NCBI RefSeq assembly: GCF_000164135.1
Contig: NZ_GG770554.1
Location: forward strand, 851,495 to 900,490
Source: Mycobacterium parascrofulaceum ATCC BAA-614
GTDB lineage: Bacteria > Actinomycetota > Actinomycetes > Mycobacteriales > Mycobacteriaceae
DNA length: 48,996 nucleotides
Direction: 5' to 3'
In this document: positions 34,357-48,996 of the stretch, one piece after another
Layout: each line of letters opens with the position of its first letter
How positions within the stretch are numbered: the first letter of the stretch is position 1
Program-made: the position numbers and the translations under genes
The notes under the pieces: generated by a model
The model's input: only the letters and a program-made list of their open reading frames with translations
What the model was told of the DNA's origin: nothing
The model's database searches: none

Positions 34357-36015
34357 ATGGCCGAGTTGACAATCTCCGCTGATGACATCCAGAGCGCCAT
34401 CGAGGAGTATGTGGGCTCTTTCACCTCCGACACCTCGCGCGAAGAGGTCGGTACCGTCGTCGAGGCGGGGGACGGCATCGCGCACGTCGAAGGCTTGCCC
34501 TCCGTCATGACTCAGGAGCTGCTGGAGTTTCCGGGTGGGGTCCTCGGTGTCGCGCTGAACCTCGACGAGCACAGCGTCGGCGCGGTGATCCTGGGTGACT
34601 TCGAGAAAATCGAAGAGGGCCAACAGGTCAAGCGCACCGGAGAGGTGCTGTCCGTCCCCGTCGGCGACGCATTCCTCGGGCGCGTGGTCGACCCCCTCGG
34701 CCACCCCATCGACGGTCGGGGCGACATCGACACCGACATCCGGCGCGCGCTGGAGATCCAGGCGCCGTCCGTGGTGCAACGGCAAAGCGTGAGCGAGCCG
34801 CTGCAGACCGGCATCAAGGCCATCGACGCGATGACCCCGATCGGTCGCGGACAGCGGCAGCTGATCATCGGCGACCGCAAGACCGGAAAGACCGCCGTCT
34901 GCGTGGACACCATCCTCAACCAGCGGGGGAACTGGGAGAGCGGCGACGAGAAGAAGCAGGTCCGCTGCGTCTACGTCGCGATCGGGCAGAAGGGCACCAC
35001 GATCGCGTCGGTGCGACGGGCGCTCGAAGAGGGCGGCGCGATGGACTACACCACCATCGTGGCGGCCCCGGCATCCGACTCCGCCGGGTTCAAATGGCTT
35101 GCGCCGTACACCGGTTCGGCGATCGCCCAGCACTGGATGTACGACGGCAAGCACGTGCTGATCGTGTTCGACGACCTGAGCAAGCAGGCCGAGGCGTACC
35201 GCGCGATCTCGCTGCTGCTGCGCCGCCCGCCGGGCCGCGAGGCGTACCCCGGTGACGTGTTCTACCTGCACTCGCGGCTGTTGGAGCGCTGCGCGAAGCT
35301 CTCCGACGAACTCGGGGGCGGTTCGCTGACGGGCCTGCCGATCATCGAGACGAAGGCCAACGACATCTCGGCCTACATCCCGACCAACGTCATCTCGATC
35401 ACCGACGGCCAGTGCTTCCTGGAGTCCGACCTGTTCAACCAGGGTGTGCGGCCGGCCATCAACGTCGGTGTGTCGGTGTCCCGCGTGGGCGGTGCGGCGC
35501 AGATCAAGGCCATGAAAGAGGTGGCCGGCTCGCTGCGGCTGGACCTGTCGCAGTACCGCGAACTCGAGTCGTTCGCCGCCTTCGCTTCGGACCTGGACGC
35601 GACGTCCAAGGCACAGCTGGAGCGCGGTGAGCGGCTGGTCGAACTGCTCAAGCAGCCGCAGTACCAGCCCATGCCGGTCGAGGAGCAGGTGGTTTCGATC
35701 TTCCTCGGCACGGGCGGCCACCTGGACTCCGTGCCGGTCGAGGACGTGCGGCGCTTCGAGACCGAGTTGCTGGACCACATGCGGGCGTCGGAGGAGAAGT
35801 TCCTGGCCGGCATCCGCGACAGCGGAAAGCTCCCCGAAGAGGCCGAGAACCAGCTGGTCGAGATCATCAAGAACTTCAAGAAGGGGTTCGCGGCCACGGG
35901 CGGCGGCTCGGTGGTGCCCGACGAGCACGTCGAGGCCATGGACGAGGAGGATCTCGCGAAGGAGTCGGTCCAGGTCAAGAAGGAAAAGCCGAAGCAAAAG
36001 AAGGACAAGAAGTAG
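34357..36015 (+). CDS. atpA: ATP synthase subunit alpha
   Basis: 552 aa. Walker [23 protein letters not shown] and the [12 protein letters not shown] region identify it. The last 35 residues (after [12 protein letters not shown]) form the Lys/Glu-rich C-terminal extension found in mycobacteria, reported to suppress ATP hydrolysis. ATG 34357 follows AGGAAGACG; the frame stays open upstream into atpH but without similarity. Confidence 0.98.
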   Translation: MAELTISADDIQSAIEEYVGSFTSDTSREEVGTVVEAGDGIAHVEGLPSVMTQELLEFPGGVLGVALNLDEHSVGAVILGDFEKIEEGQQVKRTGEVLSVPVGDAFLGRVVDPLGHPIDGRGDIDTDIRRALEIQAPSVVQRQSVSEPLQTGIKAIDAMTPIGRGQRQLIIGDRKTGKTAVCVDTILNQRGNWESGDEKKQVRCVYVAIGQKGTTIASVRRALEEGGAMDYTTIVAAPASDSAGFKWLAPYTGSAIAQHWMYDGKHVLIVFDDLSKQAEAYRAISLLLRRPPGREAYPGDVFYLHSRLLERCAKLSDELGGGSLTGLPIIETKANDISAYIPTNVISITDGQCFLESDLFNQGVRPAINVGVSVSRVGGAAQIKAMKEVAGSLRLDLSQYRELESFAAFASDLDATSKAQLERGERLVELLKQPQYQPMPVEEQVVSIFLGTGGHLDSVPVEDVRRFETELLDHMRASEEKFLAGIRDSGKLPEEAENQLVEIIKNFKKGFAATGGGSVVPDEHVEAMDEEDLAKESVQVKKEKPKQKKDKK

Positions 36016-36021
36016 CTAACA

Positions 36022-36930
36022 ATGGCTGCCACACTTCGCGAACTACGCGGCCGGATCCGGTCGGCAGGGTCGATCAAGAAGATCACCAAGGCCCAGGAGA
36101 TGATCGCCACATCGCGCATCGGCAAGGCGCAGGCCCGGCTGGAAGCCGCCCGGCCCTACGCGTTCCAGATCACCGCGATGCTGACCACTTTGTCGTCGGA
36201 GGCCGCCCTGGATCACCCGCTGCTGGTCGAACGGGAAGAGCCCAAGCGGGCCGGTGTCCTGGTGGTGTCCTCCGACCGCGGGTTGTGCGGGGCCTACAAC
36301 TCCAGCATCTTCCGCCGCTCCGAGGAGCTGTTCTCCCTGCTGAGGGAGGAAGGCAAGACGCCGGTCGTGTACACCGTGGGCCGTAAGGCGCTGAACTACT
36401 TCAAGTTCCGCAACTGGGACATCACCGAGTCGTGGACGGGCTTCTCGGAGCAGCCCAGCTACGAAAACGCCGCGGAGATCGCCTCGACCCTGGTCGAAAC
36501 GTTCATGAAAGGCGCGGGCGACGACGAGTCACAGGACGACCAGGGCGTCGACGAACTGCACATCGTCTACTCGGAGTTCAAGTCGATGATGTCGCAGGCG
36601 GCGGTGGCCCACCGCATCGCTCCGCTGGTCGTGGAATATGTCGAGGAGACCGAGGAACTCCATACGCTGTATTCGTTCGAGCCGGACGCGACAACGCTTT
36701 TCGAGTCGCTGCTGCCCCGGTACGTGACCACCCGCGTCTACGCCGCGCTGCTGGAATCTGCGGCGTCGGAGCTCGCCTCGCGCCAGCGGGCGATGAAGTC
36801 GGCAACCGACAACGCGGACGACCTGATCAAAGAACTGACGCTGATGGCGAACCGCGAGCGGCAGGCTCAGATCACCCAAGAGATCAGCGAAATCGTCGGC
36901 GGTGCAAACGCACTCGCCGACGCCAAGTAG
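36022..36930 (+). CDS. atpG: ATP synthase subunit gamma
   Basis: 302 aa, central rotor shaft: N-terminal helix [29 protein letters not shown] and C-terminal helix [21 protein letters not shown]. The acidic loop [19 protein letters not shown] at about residues 162-180 corresponds to the mycobacteria-specific gamma loop that limits hydrolysis. Six bases separate it from atpA. Confidence 0.97.
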   Translation: MAATLRELRGRIRSAGSIKKITKAQEMIATSRIGKAQARLEAARPYAFQITAMLTTLSSEAALDHPLLVEREEPKRAGVLVVSSDRGLCGAYNSSIFRRSEELFSLLREEGKTPVVYTVGRKALNYFKFRNWDITESWTGFSEQPSYENAAEIASTLVETFMKGAGDDESQDDQGVDELHIVYSEFKSMMSQAAVAHRIAPLVVEYVEETEELHTLYSFEPDATTLFESLLPRYVTTRVYAALLESAASELASRQRAMKSATDNADDLIKELTLMANRERQAQITQEISEIVGGANALADAK

Positions 36931-38418
<1,488 letters not shown>

Positions 38419-38452
38419 GGACTGAGTCAACGGCTGTGAAGGGCACTGTGGC

Positions 38453-38818
38453 ATGGCGGAATTGAACGTTGAGATCGTCGCCGTCGATCGAAAGATCTGG
38501 TCGGGTGAGGCGACGTTTTTGTTCACCCGCACCACCGTCGGCGAGATCGGTATCCTGCCGCGGCACATCCCGTTGGTAGCGCAGTTGGTCGACGACGCCA
38601 TGGTGCGCGTCGAACGCGAGGGCGACGACGACTTGCGGGTCGCCATCGAGGGCGGTTTCCTGTCGGTCACCGAGGAGACGGTGACCGTACTGGCCGAGTC
38701 CGCCGCTTTCGAGTCCGAGATCGACGAGAGCGCCGCCAGGGAGGATTCGGAGTCCGACGACCCCCGGATTGCGGCGCGGGGGCGCGGTAGGTTGCGCGCC
38801 GTCGGCGCGATCGACTAA
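38453..38818 (+). CDS. atpC: ATP synthase subunit epsilon
   Basis: 121 aa: beta-sandwich ([42 protein letters not shown]) followed by a short helix. The C-terminal helical part is short, as in mycobacteria. Last F1Fo gene; the next gene begins 17 bases later and is probably in the same transcript. Confidence 0.96.
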   Translation: MAELNVEIVAVDRKIWSGEATFLFTRTTVGEIGILPRHIPLVAQLVDDAMVRVEREGDDDLRVAIEGGFLSVTEETVTVLAESAAFESEIDESAAREDSESDDPRIAARGRGRLRAVGAID

Positions 38819-38835
38819 CCGCCCGGGACAAGGCG

Positions 38836-39279
38836 ATGAGCGCGCCCATGACAGGCATGGTCGTGCTCGTCGTCGTCCTGGCGGGCGCGGTCGTCGCGCT
38901 GAGCTACCGGTTGTGGAAGCTGCGCCAGGGCGGCACCGCGGGGATCATGCGAGACATTCCCGCGGTCGGGGGCCACGGCTGGCGTCACGGTGTGATTCGC
39001 TACCGCGGGGGCGAGGCCGCGTTCTACCGGCTGTCCAGCCTGCGTCTGTGGCCGGACCGCCGGCTCAGCCGCAGGGGAGTGGAGATCGTCGCCCGGCGGG
39101 CACCCCGCGGGGACGAGTTCGACATCATGACCGACGAGATCGTCGTGGTGGAGCTGCGCGACACGACGCAGGACCGCAGGACCGGTTACGAGATCGCGCT
39201 GGACAAGGGCGCTTTGACGGCGTTTCTGTCCTGGCTGGAATCCCGCCCCTCACCGCGCGCACGTCGGCGCAGCGTCTAG
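38836..39279 (+). CDS. DUF2550-type membrane-anchored protein (Rv1312 type)
   Basis: 147 aa. An N-terminal transmembrane helix (MVVLVVVLAGAVVALSYRLW) is followed by a soluble domain with GVIRYRGGEAAFYRLSSLRLWPDRRLSR, conserved in mycobacteria directly after atpC. No biochemical function is known to me. Probably part of the atp transcript. Confidence 0.8.
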   Translation: MSAPMTGMVVLVVVLAGAVVALSYRLWKLRQGGTAGIMRDIPAVGGHGWRHGVIRYRGGEAAFYRLSSLRLWPDRRLSRRGVEIVARRAPRGDEFDIMTDEIVVVELRDTTQDRRTGYEIALDKGALTAFLSWLESRPSPRARRRSV

Positions 39280-39292
39280 GCCTCGCCGCGGG

Positions 39293-39877
39293 TCAATCCG
39301 CGCTCGGCGCGCCACCCCCAGGTTTCCACAGCACGTCGCCCTCGGGATTGGCCGCGCGCGCCAGGATGAAGAGCAGGTCGGAGAGGCGGTTCAGGTATTT
39401 GGCCGGCAGGACGTTGACCTGCCCCGGGGCGGCGTCGATCGCCCCCCACGCCGAGCGTTCGGCCCGACGGACGATCGTGCGGGCGACGTGCAGCAGCGCC
39501 GACAGCGGCGAACCGCCCGGCAGCACAAAGGAATTCAGCGCCGGCAGGTGCTCGTTATATTTGTCACACCAGACCTCGAGCCGATCGACGTAGGGCTGGG
39601 TCACGCGCAGGGGCGGATATTCGGGGTTTTCCACCACCGGAGTCGAGAGGTCCGCTCCGGCGTCGAACAGGTCGTTCTGGATCTGCCGCAGCACCCCGGC
39701 TAATTCCTCGTCGGGTTGACCCAGGGCGATCGCCACGCCGATCGCCGAGTTGGCCTCATCGCAATCGGCGTAGGCGACCAGGCGGGGGTCGTTCTTGGAG
39801 ACCCGCGAGAAGTCGCTCAATCCCGTCGTGCCGTCGTCACCGGTTCGGGTATAGATGCGGGTCAGGTGTATTGCCAT
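39293..39877 (-). CDS. ATP:cob(I)alamin adenosyltransferase, PduO type
   Basis: 194 aa. YTRTGDDGTTGLSD is the ATP loop, DCDEANSAIG and the C-terminal RAERSAW...LNRLSDLLFILAR hold the conserved Arg/Asp residues of PduO/MMAB enzymes. It adenosylates cobalamin for enzymes such as methylmalonyl-CoA mutase. Equivalent to Rv1314c. ATG at 39877 (complement). It converges with the atp operon, whose last gene ends 13 bases away, and is divergent from murA. Confidence 0.94.
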   Translation of the reverse strand: MAIHLTRIYTRTGDDGTTGLSDFSRVSKNDPRLVAYADCDEANSAIGVAIALGQPDEELAGVLRQIQNDLFDAGADLSTPVVENPEYPPLRVTQPYVDRLEVWCDKYNEHLPALNSFVLPGGSPLSALLHVARTIVRRAERSAWGAIDAAPGQVNVLPAKYLNRLSDLLFILARAANPEGDVLWKPGGGAPSAD

Positions 39878-39980
39878 GCCCCAAACGGTACTGCGGCCCG
39901 CTCGACGGCCGGGCGTCGGCCGACCGCTCGTCTCGCCCCCTCGCTCCGCGTCGCCGGGCGCATGGTCCGAGCCTGGCTGA

Positions 39981-40016
39981 CTGACAAGCCGATACCGCTT
40001 CACTAGACTGACGCGG
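39981..40016 (+). promoter_or_regulatory. murA promoter, probably leaderless
   Basis: CTGACA (39981-39986), a 17-bp spacer and TAGACT (40004-40009) make a near-consensus SigA promoter. Seven bases remain before the murA GTG, so transcription should start at or next to the initiation codon. No SD is present upstream of the GTG, which agrees. Confidence 0.75.
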
Positions 40017-41270
40017 GTGGCTGAGCGATTCCTGGTGACCGGCGGCAACCGGTTGTCCGGCGAAGTCGCGGTGGGGGGCGCCAAGAACAGCGTGCTCAAG
40101 CTGATGGCCGCGGCACTGCTGGCCGAAGGCACCAGCACCATCACCAACTGCCCCGACATCCTCGATGTGCCGCTGATGGCGGAGGTGCTGCGCGGCCTGG
40201 GGGCCACCGTCGAACTCGACGGCGACGTCGCCCGCATCACCTCCCCCGACGAGCCCAAGTACGACGCCGACTTCGCGGCGGTGCGACAGTTCCGGGCGTC
40301 GGTGTGCGTGCTCGGGCCATTGGTCGGCCGGTGCAAGCGGGCCCGGGTGGCACTGCCGGGCGGTGACGCGATCGGGTCCCGTCCCCTCGACATGCATCAG
40401 GCGGGCCTGCGCCAGCTCGGCGCGCAGTGCAACATCGAGCACGGCTGCGTCGTCGCAGAGGCCGACACACTGCGCGGCGCGGAGATCCAGCTGGAATTTC
40501 CGTCGGTGGGGGCCACCGAAAACATCTTGATGGCCGCGGTCTTGGCCGAGGGCGTCACCACGATCCACAATGCGGCGCGCGAGCCCGACGTCGTGGACCT
40601 GTGCACCATGTTGAACCAGATGGGTGCGCGGGTCGAGGGTGCGGGTTCGCCGACCATGACCATCACCGGTGTGCCGCGGCTGTACCCGACCGAGCACCGT
40701 GTCATCGGGGATCGCATCGTGGCCGCCACGTGGGGCATCGCCGCGGCGATGACGCGCGGCGACATCTCGGTGACCGGCGTCGACCCGGCACACCTGCAGG
40801 TGGTGCTGCACAAGCTGCACGACGCCGGCGCGACGGTCACCCAAACCGACAACAGCTTCCGGATCACCCAGTACGAGCGCCCCAAGGCCGTCAACGTCGC
40901 CACGCTGCCGTTCCCCGGTTTCCCGACCGACCTGCAGCCGATGGCCATCGCCTTGGCGTCGATCGCCGACGGCACGTCGATGATCACGGAAAACGTCTTC
41001 GAGGCGCGCTTCCGTTTCGTCGAAGAGATGATTCGGTTGGGCGCCGACGCCCGTACCGACGGCCACCACGCCGTCGTGCGGGGCCTGCCTCAATTGTCGA
41101 GCGCCCCGGTGTGGTGTTCGGACATCCGGGCCGGCGCCGGCCTGGTGTTGGCGGGCCTCGTCGCCGACGGCGACACGGAGGTTCACGACGTCTTCCACAT
41201 CGATCGCGGCTATCCGTTGTTCGTGGAAAACCTGGCGATTTTGGGAGCGGAGATCGAGCGGGTAGAGTAA
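40017..41270 (+). CDS. murA: UDP-GlcNAc 1-carboxyvinyltransferase
   Basis: 417 aa, first committed step of peptidoglycan synthesis. Lys23 in [10 protein letters not shown] is present. The fosfomycin-target Cys is Asp117 ([11 protein letters not shown]), the natural replacement that makes mycobacteria fosfomycin-resistant. Gene position directly before the rRNA operon is the conserved mycobacterial arrangement. Confidence 0.98.
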   Translation: MAERFLVTGGNRLSGEVAVGGAKNSVLKLMAAALLAEGTSTITNCPDILDVPLMAEVLRGLGATVELDGDVARITSPDEPKYDADFAAVRQFRASVCVLGPLVGRCKRARVALPGGDAIGSRPLDMHQAGLRQLGAQCNIEHGCVVAEADTLRGAEIQLEFPSVGATENILMAAVLAEGVTTIHNAAREPDVVDLCTMLNQMGARVEGAGSPTMTITGVPRLYPTEHRVIGDRIVAATWGIAAAMTRGDISVTGVDPAHLQVVLHKLHDAGATVTQTDNSFRITQYERPKAVNVATLPFPGFPTDLQPMAIALASIADGTSMITENVFEARFRFVEEMIRLGADARTDGHHAVVRGLPQLSSAPVWCSDIRAGAGLVLAGLVADGDTEVHDVFHIDRGYPLFVENLAILGAEIERVE

Positions 41271-41328
41271 CCAAAGTCAGTGCCCCACAGGGGCGGTCGC
41301 CACACCAGGCGGCCGACACCCCGGGCGC

Positions 41329-41434
41329 TTGACTCCCTCGCTGGATTGGTACTAGCCTGGCACGGCTGCTCCCGAAACGGTCTTTGGAAGACCAAAACTG
41401 GGAGTTGACTCCTCTGCCGGATCTGTATTAAGCT
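41329..41434 (+). promoter_or_regulatory. Two tandem rRNA promoters
   Basis: Two similar promoters: TTGACT (41329-41334), 18 bp, TAGCCT (41353-41358); and TTGACT (41405-41410), 18 bp, TAAGCT (41429-41434). Their flanks are also alike (CTGGATTGGTA versus CCGGATCTGTA), so one probably arose by duplication. They match the P1/PCL1 type of mycobacterial rrnA. Confidence 0.85.
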
Positions 41435-41473
41435 GGCAGGGTTGCCCCAAAACGGGCGAAACAAGTGTTGTTT

Positions 41474-41556
41474 GAGAACTCAATAGTGTGTTTGGTCTTT
41501 ATTATTTGTTGTTGTTTTTTTGGCCATACCTAGCACTCCCCGTGTGTGGGTATGGC
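41474..41556 (+). promoter_or_regulatory. rRNA leader: BoxA-type antitermination site and hairpin
   Basis: GAGAACTCAATAGTGTG...TTTGG at 41474-41495 is the conserved mycobacterial Box A-containing leader element for Nus-factor antitermination. An 8-bp stem GCCATACC (41523-41530) / GGTATGGC (41549-41556) follows and is probably used in leader processing. Confidence 0.75.
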
Positions 41557-41639
41557 AATCTTTGATGCCAGTTATTTGGTGTCTTTTTGTTAGGTCAGAT
41601 TTTCTCTGATTTGAAATTCACCTCGTTCTGCGAGGAGAT

Positions 41640-46546
<4,907 letters not shown>

Positions 46547-46633
46547 CAATCGCAACCACTCTTCAGTTCCGGTGACTATTCGTCGCTGGGAGCTTGAACA
46601 CCACACCCCCCACCGAAACCAAATTTAAATAGA

Positions 46634-46748
46634 GTTACGGCGGCCACAGCGACAGGGAAACGCCCGGTCCCATTCCGAACCCGGAAGCTAAGCCTGTCAG
46701 CGCCGATGATACTGCCCTTCCGGGTGGAAAAGTAGGACACCGCCGAAC
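46634..46748 (+). rRNA. rrf: 5S ribosomal RNA
   Basis: Starts GTTACGGCGGCCACAGC and ends GGACACCGCCGAAC; the ends pair, and GAAACGCCCGGTCCCATTCC and GGAAGCTAAGCC are typical 5S segments. Downstream of rrl by about 87 bases. Confidence 0.96.
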
Positions 46749-46754
46749 ATACAC

Positions 46755-46784
46755 AAAAACGCCCCCGGCAACGGGGGTGTTTTT
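46755..46784 (+). terminator. rRNA operon terminator
   Basis: AAAAACGCCCCCG-GCAA-CGGGGGTGTTTTT: a GC-rich stem with a four-base loop and a T-run, placed just after 5S. The A-run on the other side lets it work also for the convergent ogt transcript. Confidence 0.92.
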
Positions 46785-46805
46785 GCATTCAGCGGAGCCG
46801 GCGCA

Positions 46806-47312
46806 TCACTGGTCAAACAATGTCAATGCCGCATTCGCCGATGCGCGTTTCCTTTCCAGCGCGAGAAGTGTCCGCTTTCGGTCGAGCCCGCCCCCGTAAC
46901 CCGTGAGGCTGCCGTTGGCGCCGATGACGCGATGGCAGGGGACGACAATCGCAATGGGATTGTGCCCGTTGGCCAATCCCACGGCGCGCGCGGAACCGGC
47001 GGCGCCGATCTGTTCCGCGATTTCTCCGTACGACCTGGTCTCGCCGTACGGAATTGTCTGGAGTGCCCGCCAGACGCGCCGCTGGAATTCGGAGCCCCGC
47101 AGTTCGAATTCGAAGTCGAACTCGGTCAGTTCCCCCGCGAAATAGGCGCCAAGTTGCTCAGTCGCCGCATGGAATGCGGCCGGATTGAGCGTCCAGCCGG
47201 TGCGGCTCGGTTCGTAGGTCTGGTCGACCATCCGGAGCATGGTCAGCACCGAGTCCTGGCCGGCCAGGGTCAGCGGCCCGATCGGGCTGTCGATAGTGCG
47301 GTACTCGATCAT
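46806..47312 (-). CDS. ogt: Methylated-DNA-protein cysteine methyltransferase
   Basis: 168 aa. The acceptor Cys126 lies in IVVPCHRVIG, with YGETRSYGEIAEQIG and RAVGLANGHNP forming the DNA-binding helix and Asn hinge. It removes O6-alkylguanine lesions in a suicidal reaction. ATG 47312 is chosen because AGGAGGT lies directly upstream and its ATGA overlaps the alkA stop; an in-frame start 21 bases earlier is less likely. Co-transcribed with adaA-alkA. Confidence 0.95.
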   Translation of the reverse strand: MIEYRTIDSPIGPLTLAGQDSVLTMLRMVDQTYEPSRTGWTLNPAAFHAATEQLGAYFAGELTEFDFEFELRGSEFQRRVWRALQTIPYGETRSYGEIAEQIGAAGSARAVGLANGHNPIAIVVPCHRVIGANGSLTGYGGGLDRKRTLLALERKRASANAALTLFDQ

Positions 47313-48796
47313 GCGACCTCCTGTGGTGGCCATTGGTTAACCGGGTGCTCGAGGGTGGTCCATAGGTATTGGGTGGCGTAAGAACGCCATGGGCGCCAGC
47401 GGGTGGCGTGCCCGACGAGGGCCCGCTCATCGGTCGGCAGGCCCAGCCGCTTTGCGGCGAGGCGGGCGCCAAGATCGGTGGCGGGGAACGCATCCGGGTC
47501 GCCCAGGCCGCGCATCGCAATCACCTCCGCGGTCCAGGGCCCCACCCCGGGCAGGCCCAGCAACTGGCTGCGCGCGGCTTCCCAGTCGCTCCCGCTGTCG
47601 AGGACGATGCTGCCGTCGGCGAGGCCGGCGACCAGTGCGCTCAGGGTCCGTCGGCGGGCGTCCGGGACCGCCAAGTGGATGGGGTCGATCTCCGCGAGCT
47701 GCTCCACGGACGGGAAGGCGTGGGTCAGCCCGCCGTCGGGGTCGGCGATCGGCTGCCCGTAGGCCGCGACCAGGCGACCGGCGTGGGTGCCGGCCGCCTT
47801 GGTGGAGACCTGCTGGCCCAGCACGGCGCGCACGGCCAGCTCGGACTCGTCGACCGTGCGTGGGATGCGTTGTCCCCGAGCCTTTCCCACGACCGCACGC
47901 AGGCGCGGGTCGTCGGACAACGCGTCGTCAACCGCTTCGGGGTCCGCGTCGAGATCCAGCAGCCGTCGGCAACGGGCGATCGCCGTCGTCAGGTCGCGAA
48001 AGTCGTCGAGCACCAGCACGCAGCGGACATGATCGACGGCCGGGGTCAGGCTGACAACGGCGCCTCCGAACGGCAGGCGCAGGCTCCGTCGATACGCCCC
48101 GCCGCGGATCTCCTCGCAGGCGGGCACGGCGCCGGCGGCCAAGTGACCGAAGAGCCCCTCATAGGCGAACGGTGTACGCACCGGCAACCGGAGGCAGACC
48201 GTCCCCGCCGGCGCGCCGCCCGACGCGGACCTGACCGCCGCGCGCCGGCGCAGCTCCGTCGGCGTGTTCTCGAACACGAGGCGCACGGTGTCGTTGAACT
48301 GACGGATGCTGGAAAACCCCGATGCGAACGCAACGTCCCCGAACGGCAGGTCCGTGGTCTCGATGAGCACGCGGGCCGTCTGCGCCCGTTGCGCGCGGGC
48401 GAGCGCGAGGGGACCGGCCCCCACCTCCGCCTGCAACAGCCGCTCCAGCTGACGGGTGGTGTAACCGAGGTGGGCCGCCAGACCGCCGACTCCTTCGCGA
48501 TCCACCGTGCCGTCGGCGATCAACCGCATCGTCCGCGCGACGACGTCGCCCCGCACGTTCCATTCCGGCGACCCGGGCGACGCGTCGGGACGGCACCGCT
48601 TGCATGCGCGGAATCCGGCCCGCTGGGCCGCGGCGGCCGTCGGGTAGAACCGCACGTTGCGGGCGAACGGCGGCCGCACCGGGCAGCTGGGCCTGCAATA
48701 GATGCGGGTGGTCAGCACCGCCGTGACGAACCAGCCGTCGAACCGGGCGTCCTTGGACTGGACGGCGCGGTAGCAGCGTTCGAAGTCGTCGTGCAC
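47309..48796 (-). CDS. alkA: AdaA-AlkA fusion: alkylation sensor and 3-methyladenine glycosylase
   Basis: 495 aa. Residues 1-75 are the Ada zinc domain with Cys34, Cys38, Cys65 and Cys68; Cys34 is the usual methylphosphotriester acceptor. About 80-185 is an AraC-type HTH (LGYTTRQLERLLQAE, FGDVAFASGFSSIRQFNDTVR). About 200-300 is the AlkA N-terminal domain and 300-495 the HhH-GPD glycosylase with GLPGVGPWTAEVIAMRG and the catalytic Asp in FPATDLG. It should sense DNA methylation, activate its own operon and excise 3-methyladenine. ogt is translationally coupled. Confidence 0.95.
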   Translation of the reverse strand: MHDDFERCYRAVQSKDARFDGWFVTAVLTTRIYCRPSCPVRPPFARNVRFYPTAAAAQRAGFRACKRCRPDASPGSPEWNVRGDVVARTMRLIADGTVDREGVGGLAAHLGYTTRQLERLLQAEVGAGPLALARAQRAQTARVLIETTDLPFGDVAFASGFSSIRQFNDTVRLVFENTPTELRRRAAVRSASGGAPAGTVCLRLPVRTPFAYEGLFGHLAAGAVPACEEIRGGAYRRSLRLPFGGAVVSLTPAVDHVRCVLVLDDFRDLTTAIARCRRLLDLDADPEAVDDALSDDPRLRAVVGKARGQRIPRTVDESELAVRAVLGQQVSTKAAGTHAGRLVAAYGQPIADPDGGLTHAFPSVEQLAEIDPIHLAVPDARRRTLSALVAGLADGSIVLDSGSDWEAARSQLLGLPGVGPWTAEVIAMRGLGDPDAFPATDLGARLAAKRLGLPTDERALVGHATRWRPWRSYATQYLWTTLEHPVNQWPPQEVA

Positions 48797-48883
48797 GCTT
48801 CAAGACTTACACCCGCACTCCGACAAAACTGGCGGAAAAGCGACATCGCAGTGGGCGGCTCTGCGAGCTTGACCCCAACCGGC

Positions 48884-48916
48884 TGTCGGCGCGGGAGACC
48901 GGCTCCCGCGCCGACA
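48884..48916 (-). terminator. Perfect 14-bp hairpin
   Basis: TGTCGGCGCGGGAG (48884-48897), loop ACCGG, CTCCCGCGCCGACA (48903-48916). No T-run. It lies 29 bases after the stop of the leftward partial gene and upstream of alkA, so it probably terminates that gene's transcript. Confidence 0.75.
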
Positions 48917-48945
48917 ACGCAATGTCGCGACCGGCCGGTCGGAGG

Positions 48946-48996
48946 TTACGGGCCGGGAGGGGTGCCCACGCAGACACCGCCGGCGCAGGCGCCCGC
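48946..48996 (-). CDS. C-terminus of a small mycobacterial protein
   Basis: The complement reads 16 codons ending ...CAGGVCVGTPPGP and TAA at 48948-48946, entering from the right edge. This Gly/Cys/Pro-rich ending resembles C-termini of small exported mycobacterial proteins. Too short for a firm assignment. Confidence 0.5.
   Translation of the reverse strand, partial: AGACAGGVCVGTPPGP

Overview
The window is a chromosomal segment of a Mycobacterium, almost certainly a slow grower. From about 17.4 kb onward the gene order (tRNA-Arg, argS, lysA, hom, thrC, thrB, rho, rpmE, prfA, prmC, sua5-like, wecA, atpI-like, atpBEFHAGDC, a DUF2550-type gene, a cobalamin adenosyltransferase, murA, rrs-rrl-rrf, ogt, adaA-alkA) is the order I know from M. 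tuberculosis Rv1292-Rv1317c. The 16S rRNA has a short helix 18, unlike M. tuberculosis and as in the M. simiae group. Identification to species is not possible from this alone.

Positions 1-1555 hold the end of an unidentified gene translationally coupled to a shortened cytochrome P450, then a gap without a convincing gene. Positions 1556-17390 are an integrated element of about 15.8 kb. It sits in the 3' end of the tRNA-Arg(CCG) gene and is bounded by a perfect 22-bp repeat of that tRNA end. In order it carries: tyrosine integrase, excisionase-like HTH protein, a second HTH protein, a primase-polymerase/helicase fusion, an origin-like region (six 10-bp iterons flanking an AT-rich core), a small-terminase-like protein, a serine recombinase, a divergent vsr / C5-cytosine methyltransferase pair followed by a GIY-YIG nuclease, several unknown proteins, an M41-like HExxH protein, zinc-ribbon proteins and a large terminase. 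I see no portal, protease, tail or lysis genes and no conjugation genes. This is the layout of a phage satellite (PICI/SaPI-like), here with a restriction-modification cargo.

The most informative hidden signal is that, reading by eye, I find no CCGCGG in the 15.8-kb element, although it is GC-rich and the site is common in both flanks. CCGCGG is the target of the GIY-YIG restriction enzymes Eco29kI and Cfr42I, and the element's nuclease has that type of active-site pattern. I therefore propose that the element encodes a CCGCGG-type restriction-modification-repair system. Other element-wide signals are paired TTGCACG arm-type sites at both ends with the same 11-bp spacing, a dispersed repeat built on CCGTAAATGTCGGG, seven 10-bp tandem repeats between vsr and the methyltransferase, and two promoters with the same leaderless layout (TANNNT, GGGGGC, ATG).

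The remaining 31 kb is core genome: translation (argS, prfA, prmC, rpmE, rRNA), aspartate-family amino acid synthesis (lysA, hom, thrC, thrB), transcription termination (rho), cell-wall precursor synthesis (wecA, murA), the complete F1Fo ATP synthase with its mycobacterial peculiarities, and alkylation repair (adaA-alkA with ogt). The window ends in the C-terminus of a small leftward gene.
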